A DNA stretch of 64,000 nt, from positions 7,410,001-7,474,000 of the forward strand of contig CM020509.1 in NCBI GenBank assembly GCA_009823395.1. The letters are read 5' to 3'. Made by a program: the position numbers and the translations under genes. This document shows positions 12,701 to 25,719 of this stretch, piece by piece; positions within the stretch are counted from its first letter, which is position 1, and every line of letters begins with the position of its first letter. Below the pieces are notes generated by a model. That model was not told the origin of the DNA. It saw only the letters and a program-made list of their open reading frames with translations, and searched no databases. This DNA is from Thamnaconus septentrionalis. Its lineage: Eukaryota; Chordata; Actinopteri; Tetraodontiformes; Monacanthidae.

Positions 12701-13554
12701 CTGACCCTTACACAAAGACACACACACCTTGCCCGTGTAAGGTAGTTATTCACAGCTAATGGAAGTGGATAAAAACCACCACGCTGCTATATGCTTACAT
12801 CAAATTGAAAAGGCCAGCTAGGTCGGCGCTTCAGACGTGGAGGTTGACTACTTCAGTCCTTGTTTTGTAGTTGCATGTTTTTGTAATTTATGATGCCTCT
12901 AAAAGAAAAAAAAATAAAGAAAAACACTGCCGTCCTACACTGTTGTTCAGGTCAGGAGGTCTGGATTAATGTGCGGGTCCAAGGCCGTCCTGATGGAATA
13001 CAGGACTAAACAGTCTCACTCGGCCGTCGGTCGGCTCCCACAGTGTCCTCCATCCTTGACACCTGATCTATGGATCCTCACTGATGGCACAGTCCACTGA
13101 AGGACTTCATAAATCACACACAACATTTGGCTCAAAGGCAAAAAGTTTGTTTCTCTTATCTTATCTTAAACCTTATCTACCCTTGTTATCAAAAGAAAAT
13201 AGGAATATAATATTTTAATATATCCTCAGTTTGCGAGGCCTTTGTGCATCAAGTTATTGAAGGATTTGAAATGCTTTAAAGCTTGCAATCTTATTTTTAT
13301 CTGTAGGGGGGGAAAAAAATCATCCTGCAAGATTGCACACATTTATAACCAGTGGGCTCAAAGTCAATTATCACCACAACAATAAAACATCTGAGCTCGG
13401 CGCACCACCAGCATTCGCTGCATCCAAAGAGTTCTCCCTCCTTTGTCTGTGGGTTGGCTTTACAGGTCGAAGGAAGCATCGCATGGAAAAACACAGCATC
13501 ATCTTGCCTCAGGTTCATTTCTCTCTCCACTGCACTATTCACTGTTTAAATTAG
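9781..13554. other. Noncoding stretch, possible MITE end near 9938
   Basis: The phrase 'gcctgatttactaa' (about 9938) followed by alternating GCGCGTGC-type sequence resembles the terminus of a common fish Harbinger-like MITE, but no partner end was found. A TTTA tract lies at 11962-11986 and a short CA-rich tract near 12717-12726. The segment at 12540-12700 is richer in CG dinucleotides. Open frames (largest 113 codons) are unrecognised. Confidence 0.4.
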
Positions 13555-13752
13555 CTTCATTTTGCACTATTTAGCTGTTAGATTCTGTCCATTTGCACTA
13601 TTTGATGGTATTTTATACTGTATCTTCATTACGTGTTTTATTTTAAGACTGATATGTTTTAACTATTGTAAGTATTAGGCCCCATTTTTATAGATGTGTC
13701 CAAATTTCATTGTGTACAACAATACCAATAAAGGTGATTGTGATTCTGATTT
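13555..13752 (+). repeat. LINE-type 3' tail remnant
   Basis: Repeated 'tttgcactattt' phrases run into 'ccaaatttcattgtgtac' and end in 'caataaaggtgattgtga'. That is the usual layout of the 3' end of teleost L2/CR1-like LINEs (a 'TTTC(A/G)TTGTAC...AATAAAG' tail). No reverse-transcriptase frame precedes it, so this is a 5'-truncated copy. Family assignment rests on memory of such tails. Confidence 0.45.
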
Positions 13753-13755
13753 ATA

Positions 13756-14275
13756 AACATCAAGCAGAGGGAGGTGGGTTACCGACAGAGCGGCATATAA
13801 TTATTTTGCCTTTTATGAATAGTCGTATTCAAGGTCATGCGGACACAAGTTGCAAAACGGGGCCGACCACCTGGTGCAGACTGAACTACCCTGCGCCGCC
13901 TTTTAACAATCTTCCCAACAGGTGGAACGCGAGCTGTGGGTGTCGCCCGTTGGCCGTCATTCCTGATGGGACACGACAATCTTTGGCTGTCTCGTGCGAG
14001 AGAACCTGGAGGCAAAAACCCCGTCATTACTGACTGGCAGCATCTGCTCTGCTGGACACCATTTGTCTCCCTCGCGCTAGCCCCGAACTGCCAGGGCGCG
14101 AGGAATGAAGTCCCCGCCCCTGCCCCGACGGGCCCTTTTGTCTCTGCTCGACTTCGTCTATTTCCTCGTCTATTCAAACTGCCATCTGCTAAATTGTTTA
14201 CTCCGTGCTTGGCCGCCGCGCGGATCACGACCTCTGTTCCAGAATCCCACCTGAGTTCCATACACATCGTGTGAC
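13756..14275. other. CpG-rich noncoding block
   Basis: GC and CpG content rise sharply between about 13840 and 14240. A minus-strand frame of 162 codons and overlapping plus-strand frames are open here. That is expected when stop codons are rare in GC-rich DNA, and none shows a recognisable domain. It may be a CpG island or enhancer. A poly(T) run at about 14279-14298 closes it. Confidence 0.4.
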
Positions 14276-15952
14276 ATATTTTTTTTTTTTTTTTTTTTCC
14301 CCGCTGTGTTGGATGAAGCGAAAAGAAGAGGCGCCCCTCGTCGCGTCACATGGTGCATTTAAAAAGCCTGCAAGCAGATGCTCTGGGCTGGCTGATTAAA
14401 TAATGGCTGATATTCTGAGCCAGTGCTGCCGCTCTCCCATGAAAGTGGCAGCCCAGACGGTCACAAAAAAAAAAGTCTGTCTCTCTGAGTCTAGGCTTGG
14501 ATATGATGTTGGATATGGTGAACAAATAAATCAAGTCAATAAAAAACAGTAAGGGTTTGATGTTTTGAATATATATATAAGACTAACACATGGTTTATTG
14601 GCCAGTGTACCCAGTCATGTTTGCTTTCATAACTTTTTTAACAAGTCGTTTCTATCTGCTTCTTTCTAATTATTCGAGCTGTGTCATTCATGCTTTTCTC
14701 GTTTCTCCAAAAGATACACGAAAGAATTGCGACTATGGGATTAAAATGAAAATGGTTGGGAAAAAACAAAATATGGAGCGTTTATCCATTTAATAAAATC
14801 TGTAGTTAATTTACACTCACACAATGGCCAGGGACACTCCTTATTATTTTCAGTTTACTGCTGAGGCTAATAGGGACACTGTACACAGACACCATCTGTC
14901 AATCTACAGTAGCACACAGTCAGGTTGACGCATATTTCATCAAGTCATCCTACATTTAGCGTTGCCTATGCCAAAAACATTGTGTCAAGTCAAGTTGAGA
15001 AAATCGTGCACTCACAAGAATGTGCAACGACGAGATTGCATGTGTTAACAATAAAAGCCCCGCTGGTGGCGACTGGCGAGCGCGAGACATTCAAAGCTCG
15101 GAGGCACAAAGTGAAGCAGGAGTCAAATCACAGGCGCTAACACTCAGCTTAAGCGATTTCAAAAGCCGCTCCGTCTGGGTCTCTCAGCAACGGAGCTTTC
15201 TGGCGAAGTAGAAGTCTCATTATTGGCACCATTATGTGGCATCAAAGCCAGGCGACATTTCTTGAGGAAATTATTACCATTTAGAAAACTGGCTCCAGTG
15301 ACTAAGCCGCAGTCCGTCTCCGACTGAGGGGAGAACAAGGCGGAGTGACAAACTCAATTAATCGCAGCTGCGCTCGCTCCACTCCGGCTTTCTACCTGGA
15401 TGCTCATTATCGCCGGCTCCTTGATGTATGAAATGGAAACGGTGCACTTAGTGTTTTGGCTTTCGACGAAGGCTTGTCGATTGTTTAGCCGTTCGTCATT
15501 GTCGACTGATTCTTTCCACAGTGTTTGGCTCGTTATTTCCTCTCTTTAACTTCCACTTTTCACGTCCAAGCTATGAGATGACGAATGAAGTGAAAAGTTT
15601 CAAGTTCAACTGCCTGTTTCAGAGCAAAACAATCAAAAAAGTTAAATCTTGCCGGCTTCTGGAAATGAAATTAAGCAAAGGTCGATTAAATTAAGGAAGG
15701 AAATTGAATGTTAATTTTTGCAAGAGCCAAGCATGTTTTATTTAAAACAGGAATGAGCTTAGAATTAAAATAATTAATGGCCATAATGGAAAATATAAGA
15801 AAAAAAATATAACATAACCTATGTTACCTTTTAAGTTTATTTTTGGTTTATCTCATCATTGCGCTCTTCTTCTGTCTGCAGCGCAACAGTGAATCCCAGA
15901 TGTTGTTCCACAGCTGCACATCTGCATCTGCTGGTGTGCAGACGGAGAGGGC

Positions 15953-15989
<37 letters not shown>

Positions 15990-18900
15990 GGCGGGAAAAT
16001 GTGCTGCATTGCTGTCATCTGGCTCTCTATGAATAATCTACACGTGCTGCTGTTTTCCGAAATGACAAACCCTTGAGATTCCCTGGCTGCACCTCAAAGT
16101 CCCCGGGCCCGTTTTTAATATCTGCAATGTTCCTTCAAGCAGCTTCAAACACTGGAGGATCTTGTTCCGCTTCATCTGCGGCAACTGTGTGAACAAGTCA
16201 TCCTTTAAGATCAGTGGAAATTACTTCAATGTTGTGGCAACACAACTGAAAAGCTTTGAAAGTCAAATAACATAAATTAATAAAAATGTGCAAATTGACA
16301 ATTGGGAGAAAGGGTTGATGTAATGAAACAATTTTTTGACTAAAAAAAGTTGTTTTTTAAATTCAAAAACAAATCCCGCGCGAGCCGTCCTGCAAAGCTG
16401 AGTTTAGTTTTTATTTCCCGTTTGAGGTTTGAGGACAAAAGGTGTTTCTGCACATCAAAACAAAACGCCATCGCCGCTCCGTCACTCCAAAACATACAAT
16501 CTCAATCATATAGCAAGCACAGCGGATCCTTCCGCCTAATCCCCAGCCACCCCTGCCTCTAATCCTCCCCCCTCCCTCCCTCCTCGGACGCCAGGTTGGC
16601 GTGTTGAGAGAGGCTGCAACACGAGAAGGTCGTCTTCGTCGTTTTTTTCACGTGCATTGCGCCCGCAGCAGCGGACGGCGCGGCACCTTGTCTGAGCCGT
16701 GTCGCCGGCTCGTATCTCTCAACTCTGGCCCTGAATAATTAAAAGCACTTAGCGCTCCTGTGTCAGCGGAGACTGTTCACACGTCCGACCTGCCTGATGA
16801 AGCCCAGAGATGACGCCGCAAGAAAGCCCTCGCATTCATTGAGAAATCTCTCTTCATGCTGTAACATTTAACAGCCTGGTTAATTTTTTAAGTTTTTTGT
16901 GAACACTTTGGCAGAAGGAGACAGTGGGGAGTTCTGTGCCAGCAGCTTTTTCTTTTTTTTTTTTTTTTTTTCTTTTGCACTCTCATCCTGTTCCAAACGG
17001 TCGTCTGCATGTTTGTCAGTAACGCTGGGCTAATCCCCACAGGCAGGCCGAGTCGGAATCGGTTCCTCTCATCTCCATCTGTGCGCAAAGGCCAAACGGT
17101 CAGCTGAGCAGCTTTGCAGAAGGGAGGAGTGAGAGGAGGCAGAGGAGGTGGAGGAGGAGGAGGAGGAGCTGCGCCTCTCTCTCAGTCAACTCCCACATCG
17201 CGCCGGCGCTTCTACTGCACGACCATCATGTGATGGAGTGGAGAGCGTTTTGCGGGCCTCCAGCTCGGACACAAGATGCAAAGGAAAGAACCAAAGTGGG
17301 GAGAGAAGAATACTGAAGCAGCATCTCAAATGAACTCTGTGACTCACGAGCCAAGTGGACTGCTAGATTAAAAATAAATACATAAATAAATAAATAAATC
17401 TAACAGCCAAGCATATAGATTTCATTGATATAAAGTATTGTGATGTAAAGTATTGTGTTGAACTTAAAGAAGAGGAGCAAAGTTGAAGCAGCACCACCTG
17501 CCCCCAGTTCTATGTACCACTGGTAGAAATCTTTACCCAGCAGTGCCGCCGATCAGCTTTCCAATTCACCCGGACCTTCCTGACCCTGTGCTGAAGTGCA
17601 CAATCAGTGCACGAGACGAGCGAAAGACGTGTCAGTTCAAAACATTCACTCACCTTCGTTCGTCGCAAACTGTTTTTGTTTGTGGGAGAAAGAGGAACGC
17701 TTATTTTTGTCAGAGTGGAACATTCCTGCGGGGGTCGCTCATCCATGGCGTCATTTCACAAACACTCTCGTCTGCCTCCCAAACAACCAGCCGCGTCCAA
17801 GTGGCCAGCAAACAAACCCAAGAGCCAATAAAGTTGGCGGTGCAGGGTCGTTGTCTGTCTCCAAACACGGAGCCGAGCCGCTCCTGACAAACCTCTGCCG
17901 ATGCTCGGACGTGCTGAAGGCCACTTGGAGGGCGAGGAATTGCTGCACACAATCTCATGGAAAATACCTTAAACTGACCTTTTTTCTAAACTATTTCCAA
18001 ACAAAGTTGTCACCAAAAATGTTACCGGAAAACGACTGGAAACACTGCAGTACATTTGCCAGGCCTTGTGTGGCGCTGTGAGTTTAGTCCACGCAGGACT
18101 TATGGGAGGAGTAGCTCCCCAACATACAGTAGCACTACGAAAATGGCGAAGAACGCACAGGAAAAGACCGTGAGGACAAATGACATAAGAAAAACACAAA
18201 GACGTTTGCAAATCACTTTTGTTGTGTTTACTTTCACTCGGCACACAATCCACCATCAATCCAAGAATACTGTATGTTACTATGCAACTATTGTTTGTTG
18301 TTGGATGTATTGAAGGGAAAAGAGAAGATATTTAGGGTGATGATCTTTTGTAGCGTCTTGTGGCATTTTCAAACTTTTTGAAAAATGCCCATATTCAAAA
18401 ATATGCGGTTTTCGGGCTCTTGAAACGCCGGCTTCATCTAAACACAAAGCCAAAAGGTTAAAGAATTTTTATTCAGCCAGGACACACTTACGTTCCCAAT
18501 ATAATCCAGAATGCACTCTTGCTATAGGCAGCTGGTTTTAGGGTACTCTTAAAAACGCTTCACAGAAACTTCAACGTGTTTCGTTTCTTGCTGCAGAAGA
18601 AATTTCTTTCTTTCTCTCTTTTTTTCTTTCACGTTGTGAAACACGCTGCACATCTAAATGGTTGTGTGTCATGAAACGTTCCGGCAGTTGGGAGTCAGAA
18701 GTCGGCAGTCAGGTCATTTAATCAGCGGTCTTGCTCATCACAGCCGCCAACGGCTTGAAATCAACCTTTGAGCCGCGTTTATTCGGAGTGGACGAGGGCC
18801 GTGTTTGATTTTTATTTTTCGGTCCGGTTTTGATTCATGACTGAGCCCGTCTCTGGATAAGCCCAACTGCGTTTTAATTAAGAGCCGCCACTAAACTGAG

Positions 18901-21744
18901 TGAAACACGAGGCTCGGCATCCAGCGTGTGCTGCACGCATCAAACTGGGTTCAAAGACTCAATTATGCCCATCCCCCCAAAAAATTAAATTAAACTTTTA
19001 GTGGACATGTACAGCATGTTTTTAAATGAGATTGTGCCGTATCGTACTGATGAGTCTGTGTATTAAAGTTTAGCTTTGCTTCCGGGTTTACACAGTTTGA
19101 AACACAGTCGCACCACAGCCAGTTTTTACATCTCAAATACAAGATCAACAAGAAGTTCAAGACAAGCCAATCAAAGTCTTCCAAAAGCAGCATGGCCTAC
19201 AACACAAGGCACCTTCCCTAAATTAAAAAGGTCCACTTGCGGAAAAAAAAAACTGCAGCAGTTGCAATATTTATGCTAACAAGCCCAGCAGCCGCTGTTA
19301 TTCTGTGCTCAGACGTTCTCTTTGTTTCCTGAACAATTAAGTCCTTCCCCAGAGCTCTCACCGTTTTTCACCTAAAACCACTCTGATTGTTTTTTTTTCA
19401 GATTCCAGCCATCAGAAAAAGAATCACTCTGCAGGTTTTCAGACGGACGTATGAGACTTCAGCCCTGAGATCTCAGCAATCCAGCAGCCTTACAAGGTTA
19501 AGTGAGAGAAGGGAAGCCTCAGCAAAATCTGAGACGTACACGGCCAAACGACAGGCAACATTTATAAACCTCTGCTTGAAAGTTTAGCAGAACCCCCCTT
19601 TTCCCCTGCCCCCCTCTTCCTTCCTCTCAGATTTGCGACCTTGAGCGTGACTGAGAAAAGATGCAACTGTGAGCTCAGGGAAAGTGAGGCAAAGTGAAGG
19701 AAATGTGCCACTGAAAGTGAAAGCCCCTTGAGGCTAATTAAATTATTAGGAGCCAGAACTGTGACTTTAGGCTGGATTAGCTGTTGAATTACCGTACTTG
19801 GACTATTTTTAACATTTACTTTTGAAAAGTCAACGTCTGCCAAAACCCGGAAGAACAATTATTGCCCTGTTCAAAGTCTGCACTAGTTCCTGTGTTGTAG
19901 AGAGAGAGATTCTTGTGTGATGGACACAGTGCCACCTGCAATTTCTGAGTCCTTGTCTGACTGTTACTGATTAAAACCATGAGTGAGCAAACCAGTCATG
20001 TCACTTTGAACGCAGCCTAAGTCCTATGGATCCATCTGTTGCATCTATCTGGTAAAAAGCCCACAGAACGTGTTGGTAAAGTGGGAGGAAATACCTAAAA
20101 GGTAATGGGGTAAACATGTCTATCATATTCGGCAAACAGACCAATCAGATATGTTGCCGTTCAGCAGAGAGGTCGAGGCCCCCTACTGATTGGAGGGGCA
20201 ACATCGCTGATGACCAAACTAAACAGCTTTCAGTTGTAATTTAGATGTGAAAAATGAAAAATGAGAATTCTGTTTAGGACTGAGGAAAAAACAGACAGTT
20301 TCCACAGCATCTCCTCAATGGTCATGATCACAACCTAACCTCTCTTGTGCTTCCCACATCTGTGCTTGGGAAGGCACGAGGCTGACCAGCGACGAAACCA
20401 AGTGTTGCCTCCTGGATGTTGTGCGTCTGTACTTCTTGACAGACATGTACCGACATGCTGGAATTCCTGGCAAGACGTCTTTCACTGCCTGCATCAGTAA
20501 TCGCAGTGTGGGACGTACATGGATTTTAATCCGCAATGCTAAACCCCAGAATGCCTGCGTTGCCTGTAAACATCACTTCAAGGAGCCTCAAGTTTGACAC
20601 TTTAAGGTTGTTGTTGTTGTTGGGTTTTTTTTAATTCAACCGCAGAAAGAGGGGGATTTCCCTCGCTCGCCACAAATCTAAATCCACAAAGCTGTTTGTG
20701 TGCAGATTATGGGTAATTGGCATTTCAAACAAAATGCATTTCATGATCTTGCTTTTATTTCCACGATTGGTGGTTTCATTTTATCTCAAGCTGGTTGATG
20801 ATTCTCTTCCCACAACACGAGCGACTTCTGTCGTCGTTCATCACGCGTGATGAAGTTTTTTGACCTTTTTCAACCTTCGTCTTATGAATATGTCAGACTT
20901 GTAGATGAGGAGTGAAAACAAACATACACAGGTGCTGCAGACTGGGATGCGGTGACATTTCCCGGGGATGCATTAAGACGTAACGTGACGATGATCGGTC
21001 ACATCAGGGCATCGCTGCAGTTGGGCAATTAAAAAAATCCCACTAACGAGGCGACACCTCCTATGTGTCAACCTACCAAGCTGTGTATCTCCATGTGTCT
21101 AAACACATCACCACGAACCTGAAAGTTCCTGATTTGGAAATTCATTTGACGCTTTGTTCTCCAGGTTCAAAGTAATTCTGCACCCTCTGCGGCCGCGTGC
21201 AGAATTCCGACAGGGGCGCTAAGCAGCTCATTATCTGGCGAGGAAGCTGACAAACACGAATTGAATCACTCACAAGTCATTTTGCGTCATTACACATTCA
21301 GATTGGACTCTGGCGGCCAGGCAGGAGTCAGGGTCCGCGCAGAGGCCATTTAATCAGCTTACAGAGTTTTTGCTCATCGCGTTCACCAAACTCAAATCAG
21401 CCTTGGAGGTTTTTGTATTCCAGGAGGTCAGAGGCTGTGTTGTTTTTTTTGTTGTTTTTTGTTTTTTGGCTGAGTATTTTGTACTTTGAACAATGGCAGA
21501 GGAGATTTTTCTGTCCAGCAGTTTGTTTTGGTCTGATTCTGACCCGAGGTTATGCTACGTAAACACAACGCAGTGCGGACTCGCACAGCGCTGGTTCTGC
21601 CTCAGGCTGAGTGAGAATGTTGCAGACCGAAAAAGTCCCGACATCGGACCAGTACCAGTGTTCACCTCCAGCGGGACATACAATCATGGCCAGTGGCAGC
21701 AGTAGCAAAGTGGCTGTGTCATCACAATAGGCAGGTCATGAAAC
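14276..21744. other. Noncoding stretch with simple repeats and CpG patches
   Basis: It holds a CA microsatellite (15955-15988), poly(T) near 16950-16970, a GGA tract near 17145-17170, an AAAT tract near 17376-17400, and a CpG-rich patch at about 16640-16720. The purine-rich and then GC-rich segment 17100-17300 could be a promoter or first exon, but I see no convincing splice pattern. Open frames up to 161 codons (17596-18081) overlap in several frames and are unrecognised. Confidence 0.5.
15955..15988. repeat. (CA)17 microsatellite
   Basis: Seventeen uninterrupted CA units are seen directly. Confidence 0.97.
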
Positions 21745-21850
21745 CTTGGTGCGGCGGTTAGCACTCACAGCAAGAAGGTTGTGGGTTCTATTCCCAAAAG
21801 CCTGGGGTCTATCTGTGTGGGGTGAACATTCCTCGTCTTCACATTTTGAA
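21745..21850 (+). repeat. Truncated tRNA-derived SINE fragment
   Basis: The segment matches the 5' part of the intact SINE at 53558: 'cggttagcactcacagcaag' then 'gtgggttctattccc' (a decayed B box) and the 'tctgtgtgg' phrase. Homology stops after about 100 bases. It is an old, 3'-truncated copy with no tail or target duplication visible. Confidence 0.65.
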
Positions 21851-24800
21851 GTGTTTTGCTGACATTGCTTTCAATTTTTACAAATAAAATACACAAGATT
21901 GAGGTTAACCCTGTGACTGCGCTGAACAACATCAAGAAAGAACGAATTAACTGGAGGAATAGAAGAGCTAAGCAGCTCTCTGCAGCAAGGAAACAGCAAC
22001 ATAGTGATCTGCGTCATTGTGGCTACCACAGATAATGACAGACTGTGTCGTCTCATAACACCACTGACAAGAGATAAGGGTGTTAAGAGTCCCCGCCCCC
22101 AGAAAAAAAAAATCCATCTGAAATAGCAAGAAAGAGCCAAGAAATTGTTTAAAAATGTTGGAGACAGTTGCACTTTTAATGCAAAGATAATGGAAAGTAA
22201 TGTAGCATTTCATAATAGTTGGACAGTGAAAAACTAACAACAGGAGGACCAAGATTGGTGGAATAACAATGGCATTTTGTAACACATTTAAAAGTTTGAG
22301 GGAAAAATTGACAGTCAGGTTTTTTGAGTTACAGCCTCACTAATATCCCCCAAATCATTTTTCCCTCTTTATCATTTTACAAATTAATGTCCATTGTGAC
22401 AAAAAAATTAAAATTGAGGATTGTGGTTTGTTTTCCCTGATAACCAACAAAGAAAGGTTATTGACAGATTAAAGACGAACAAAACAAACTTATAAAAAGA
22501 CATTTTTATTTCACCAAAGGTGAGCGAACTGCATGTTTCCGGTACGTCTGGTTCCAAGAGGCAGCAGATAAACATCAAGCGTAGCGCAGTCAGGCGTCAG
22601 ACTGTCTGTTGAGGTTCCCTGCAGCTAATCAGTTCAGCAAGTGTGTCTAGGAAGCCGGAAGAAAAGGCGGCTGCAAAAGAGCAGATTAAAGGCTGGGGAA
22701 GGCTTCACACGGAGACGTGAACCTTATCGCCAATCTGTCATTTTCACCAATATATCCTCTGTGGCCTCATTTGTGATATTCCTGGATTTGCTCGAGCCAG
22801 GCTTTAAAATCATTTCCAACCCCGGACTCAGGTCAGCATTCAGTGCAGGGTGCAGACGAATTAGGCCGTTTCAAAGAGCATGAGCTGTCATCCACAAGCG
22901 TCTGATTATTCCATCTTATATCAAGCTGCTGTAGGCACCACGGTGTAACCATCCCATCATGGAACCATTGAATTGTTCACAGAGCCGTGTGTGAATTGGA
23001 GCGTTCAGACAAGCAACTCGTGGAGCCGGCCACCCGCTGCGAGAGAGAACGACAGCAGGACGAGAACAACGGTTGGCCGCAAACAAACCCTTGTCCAAAC
23101 ACTCCTGAATTGTGTCACACCAGCCAGGAAATTCAACTCAATCTCTCCGCTCGGTCTTGCAACTTGACCGTCGCATCCCCATCCGCCCTCTGCGCTCACT
23201 GGAATGACCGAATGCCGTCATCTTTCCTGTGGGCCCCGGAAAGAGGGAGAGTCGATGTGTAATTGCATTGTGCAGTCGCAGAAATAACAGCTAATTGCAT
23301 GTTGCACAAGTGTTTGATTCGCCAATTTTCCACCCGGGGAATGCATCATGTTCTGTGAGCCCAGAAACGGCTTGAAAACAGAGACTCTCAATTCAATTTT
23401 AATTGGCCACAGCTGTGCATTAACCACTCGCTGCTCTGCAAACACCTACAGCGGTGATAATAGACGCGTGGCTAAAGTTAGCGCTGACATGACGTCCCCC
23501 GTTGCATTCACTCTGGGTTTTTTTTCCCTCTTCTTTTGGATGCTTTAGTACAGTATAGCAGATGTGGAAGGTTAATCACAGGAGCAGCGGCTGATTACTG
23601 AGACTTGCAGAAGTCGGCTTTAACAAACAACAAACTTTTCAACACAAAGTGCACAACAGAGATGGTGCTGACAAAACAGGAAGACAAGACACTTCTTGTA
23701 AAAAATAAATAAATAATGACAATCTTTTCTCAAGCGATAGAGATGGGAGTAATACAAGTGAGATTAAAAGGTGTGACACTAACATTTTGAAGTTGATCCA
23801 TCCAAGTAACACGATCACCAAGAAATTCAGTGAATTTAGTCAATTATTTGGTGCTCAATTTAAGACGGATACCAGAAATTCGTGCTCAATGACTTGAAAG
23901 AGGGGAGGAAAACAAAATCACATCAGTTTCTGTGTGTACAGTTAAACGTGACAGCATAGGCCAGGCAGGGGGCAAAAACAGCAGCGGCTTTTTGAGTCTC
24001 ATTGGCCTGGTTGGGAACATGGGCGTCGCTGATAAGGACGGCGTTGAAAGGTCTCTCCCGCCAGGCTGCACGCAGCATTTTCTGAAGCTCGCATAGAGAC
24101 ACACAAAAACGAAACACACACACGGCCAGACTGCCCACAGCTGCTGAGAATTCTCATCAACATAAAAAAAAAAAAAAAAAAACACAACTGAAGTGCTTAA
24201 TCGACCAGTGTCAAGATGATTACTGTCAACGGGGAAGGTTCTCTAATCCCTAAATCACACTTCAAAAAACTCTAAACAGGAATTTAAGGCGAAACCAGGA
24301 AAACATGCTGCACACAGTTCAAGCAAACCCTGAACAAATAAAGCCAAAATGGCTCCCACAAACAAGTTGGTCCTTGGAAGAGTCCTTAAATAAATTGAAG
24401 ATTCTACTTCCAGTAATGCTGTGAGTGCCCCCTGTTCCATTTCCTGAAAACAAAATAAACCCCAAGGTCAACGTGAGCTTGAGAGCATTTTGAAAGCCTA
24501 AAAAATGATGAAATATGAAAAAAAAAAAAGTTACATCCTGTCTCAAAGAAAAAGTGTCAATTTGACATATTCAGCCAAGTTTTTGGCTGAAGTGCTGCAT
24601 TTAATTTTTTTTCCCCCTCAGGGGTGGGATTAGAACGTAACCGCGTATCAGTTTTTAAACTTTTCTAAAGCAAGTTTAATCTCTGTGATTTACTGGAGAC
24701 ACTTTTTGAAAGTACTGCTGTTATGCAAAATGACACGAGTGTGACTTTTCATGTCCATCTCTTCTTAAAAGGGAAAAACATGTTTTGACAGATAAGTGCC

Positions 24801-25719
24801 CCCAAAGCACTGCCAGTGTGAAGTTGAAAATACCTGGGGAAAGCTTATCAAGGGCATTTTCATTTTTTTTTTTTTACAACAACTGGTTTTTCCCATTAAT
24901 CATCTTTTTTTTTGTGTTGCAGCCTCTTACAAACTTATAATACTTTTTGAACATGGCAAATAACAGAGAGTTGTTGATTCTCGCAGCCCCTACAGGTGAA
25001 CATATACCTTTGGCTTTTCTGAAAAGCTGATTACAAGCAGCAATCAGAATCGTGCTGTTGAATATTATTTTTTGTGGAAAAAATGACTGCCTCCTTGTGG
25101 CAAGTAGGCATTAATTGGCATTAGCACCCCCTATTGGCAAACACTATACCTGCAGCTGACTCAAGGATGTTCTACCATTTAACACCATTAATATCGCTGC
25201 AGATTCGAAACTACAAACCAGACGGCTAACATTTGACTTCATTAACACTGGTTTTGCAATTACTTGCAAAAGTTTCACTTCAGGACTCACCTCACTAGAA
25301 GAAAAACATCAGAAGGAGCAAGGGTGCCAGAAAATACGTCACTCTCAGATATTAATAACTCTTCACAAGGCATGTAAAATTCTGGCAGCGTTCTGAGATC
25401 GATCGGAGAGTCTTTCCAAAACCGCTTTGAGTAATACAATTTTTACACCCCGAAATAAATGATGTTTTCCTCAAGAGAAGCACTAACCAACACTGGGAAT
25501 TATTGGAAAATACTATCTGACCTCCTGTCTGGTCAATAGCGGCTGAGGTAGATAAGACCAGACGGCGGCTGCTGAAACAACACTATAGGAAGCCGTTAAC
25601 GAGGGAAAGCATCAACACTCCAGCAATGCAGATCGAATCTGCAGTCGTTACTTCTCTTTGTGTGTGAGGAATTACTTCCCATTGTCTGCTGCCCATTCGC
25701 GTCGCTGCTGCCTCGCATG
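21851..25719. other. Noncoding stretch, no gene seen
   Basis: Poly(A) runs (for example 24163-24182) and AT-rich sequence dominate. A phrase at about 25206-25230 ('attcgaaactacaaaccaga') resembles the reverse of 37195-37220, so a shared dispersed repeat fragment is likely. Open frames up to 105 codons are unrecognised. Confidence 0.5.

Noticed and set aside
13779..14267. 162-codon minus-strand frame
   Set aside because: It lies in CpG-rich DNA where stops are rare. Overlapping frames are open on the other strand and nothing is recognisable.
25115..25135. Possible CTCF site (agcaccccctattgg)
   Set aside because: Two mismatches to the core, and the phrase is common in fish repeats.
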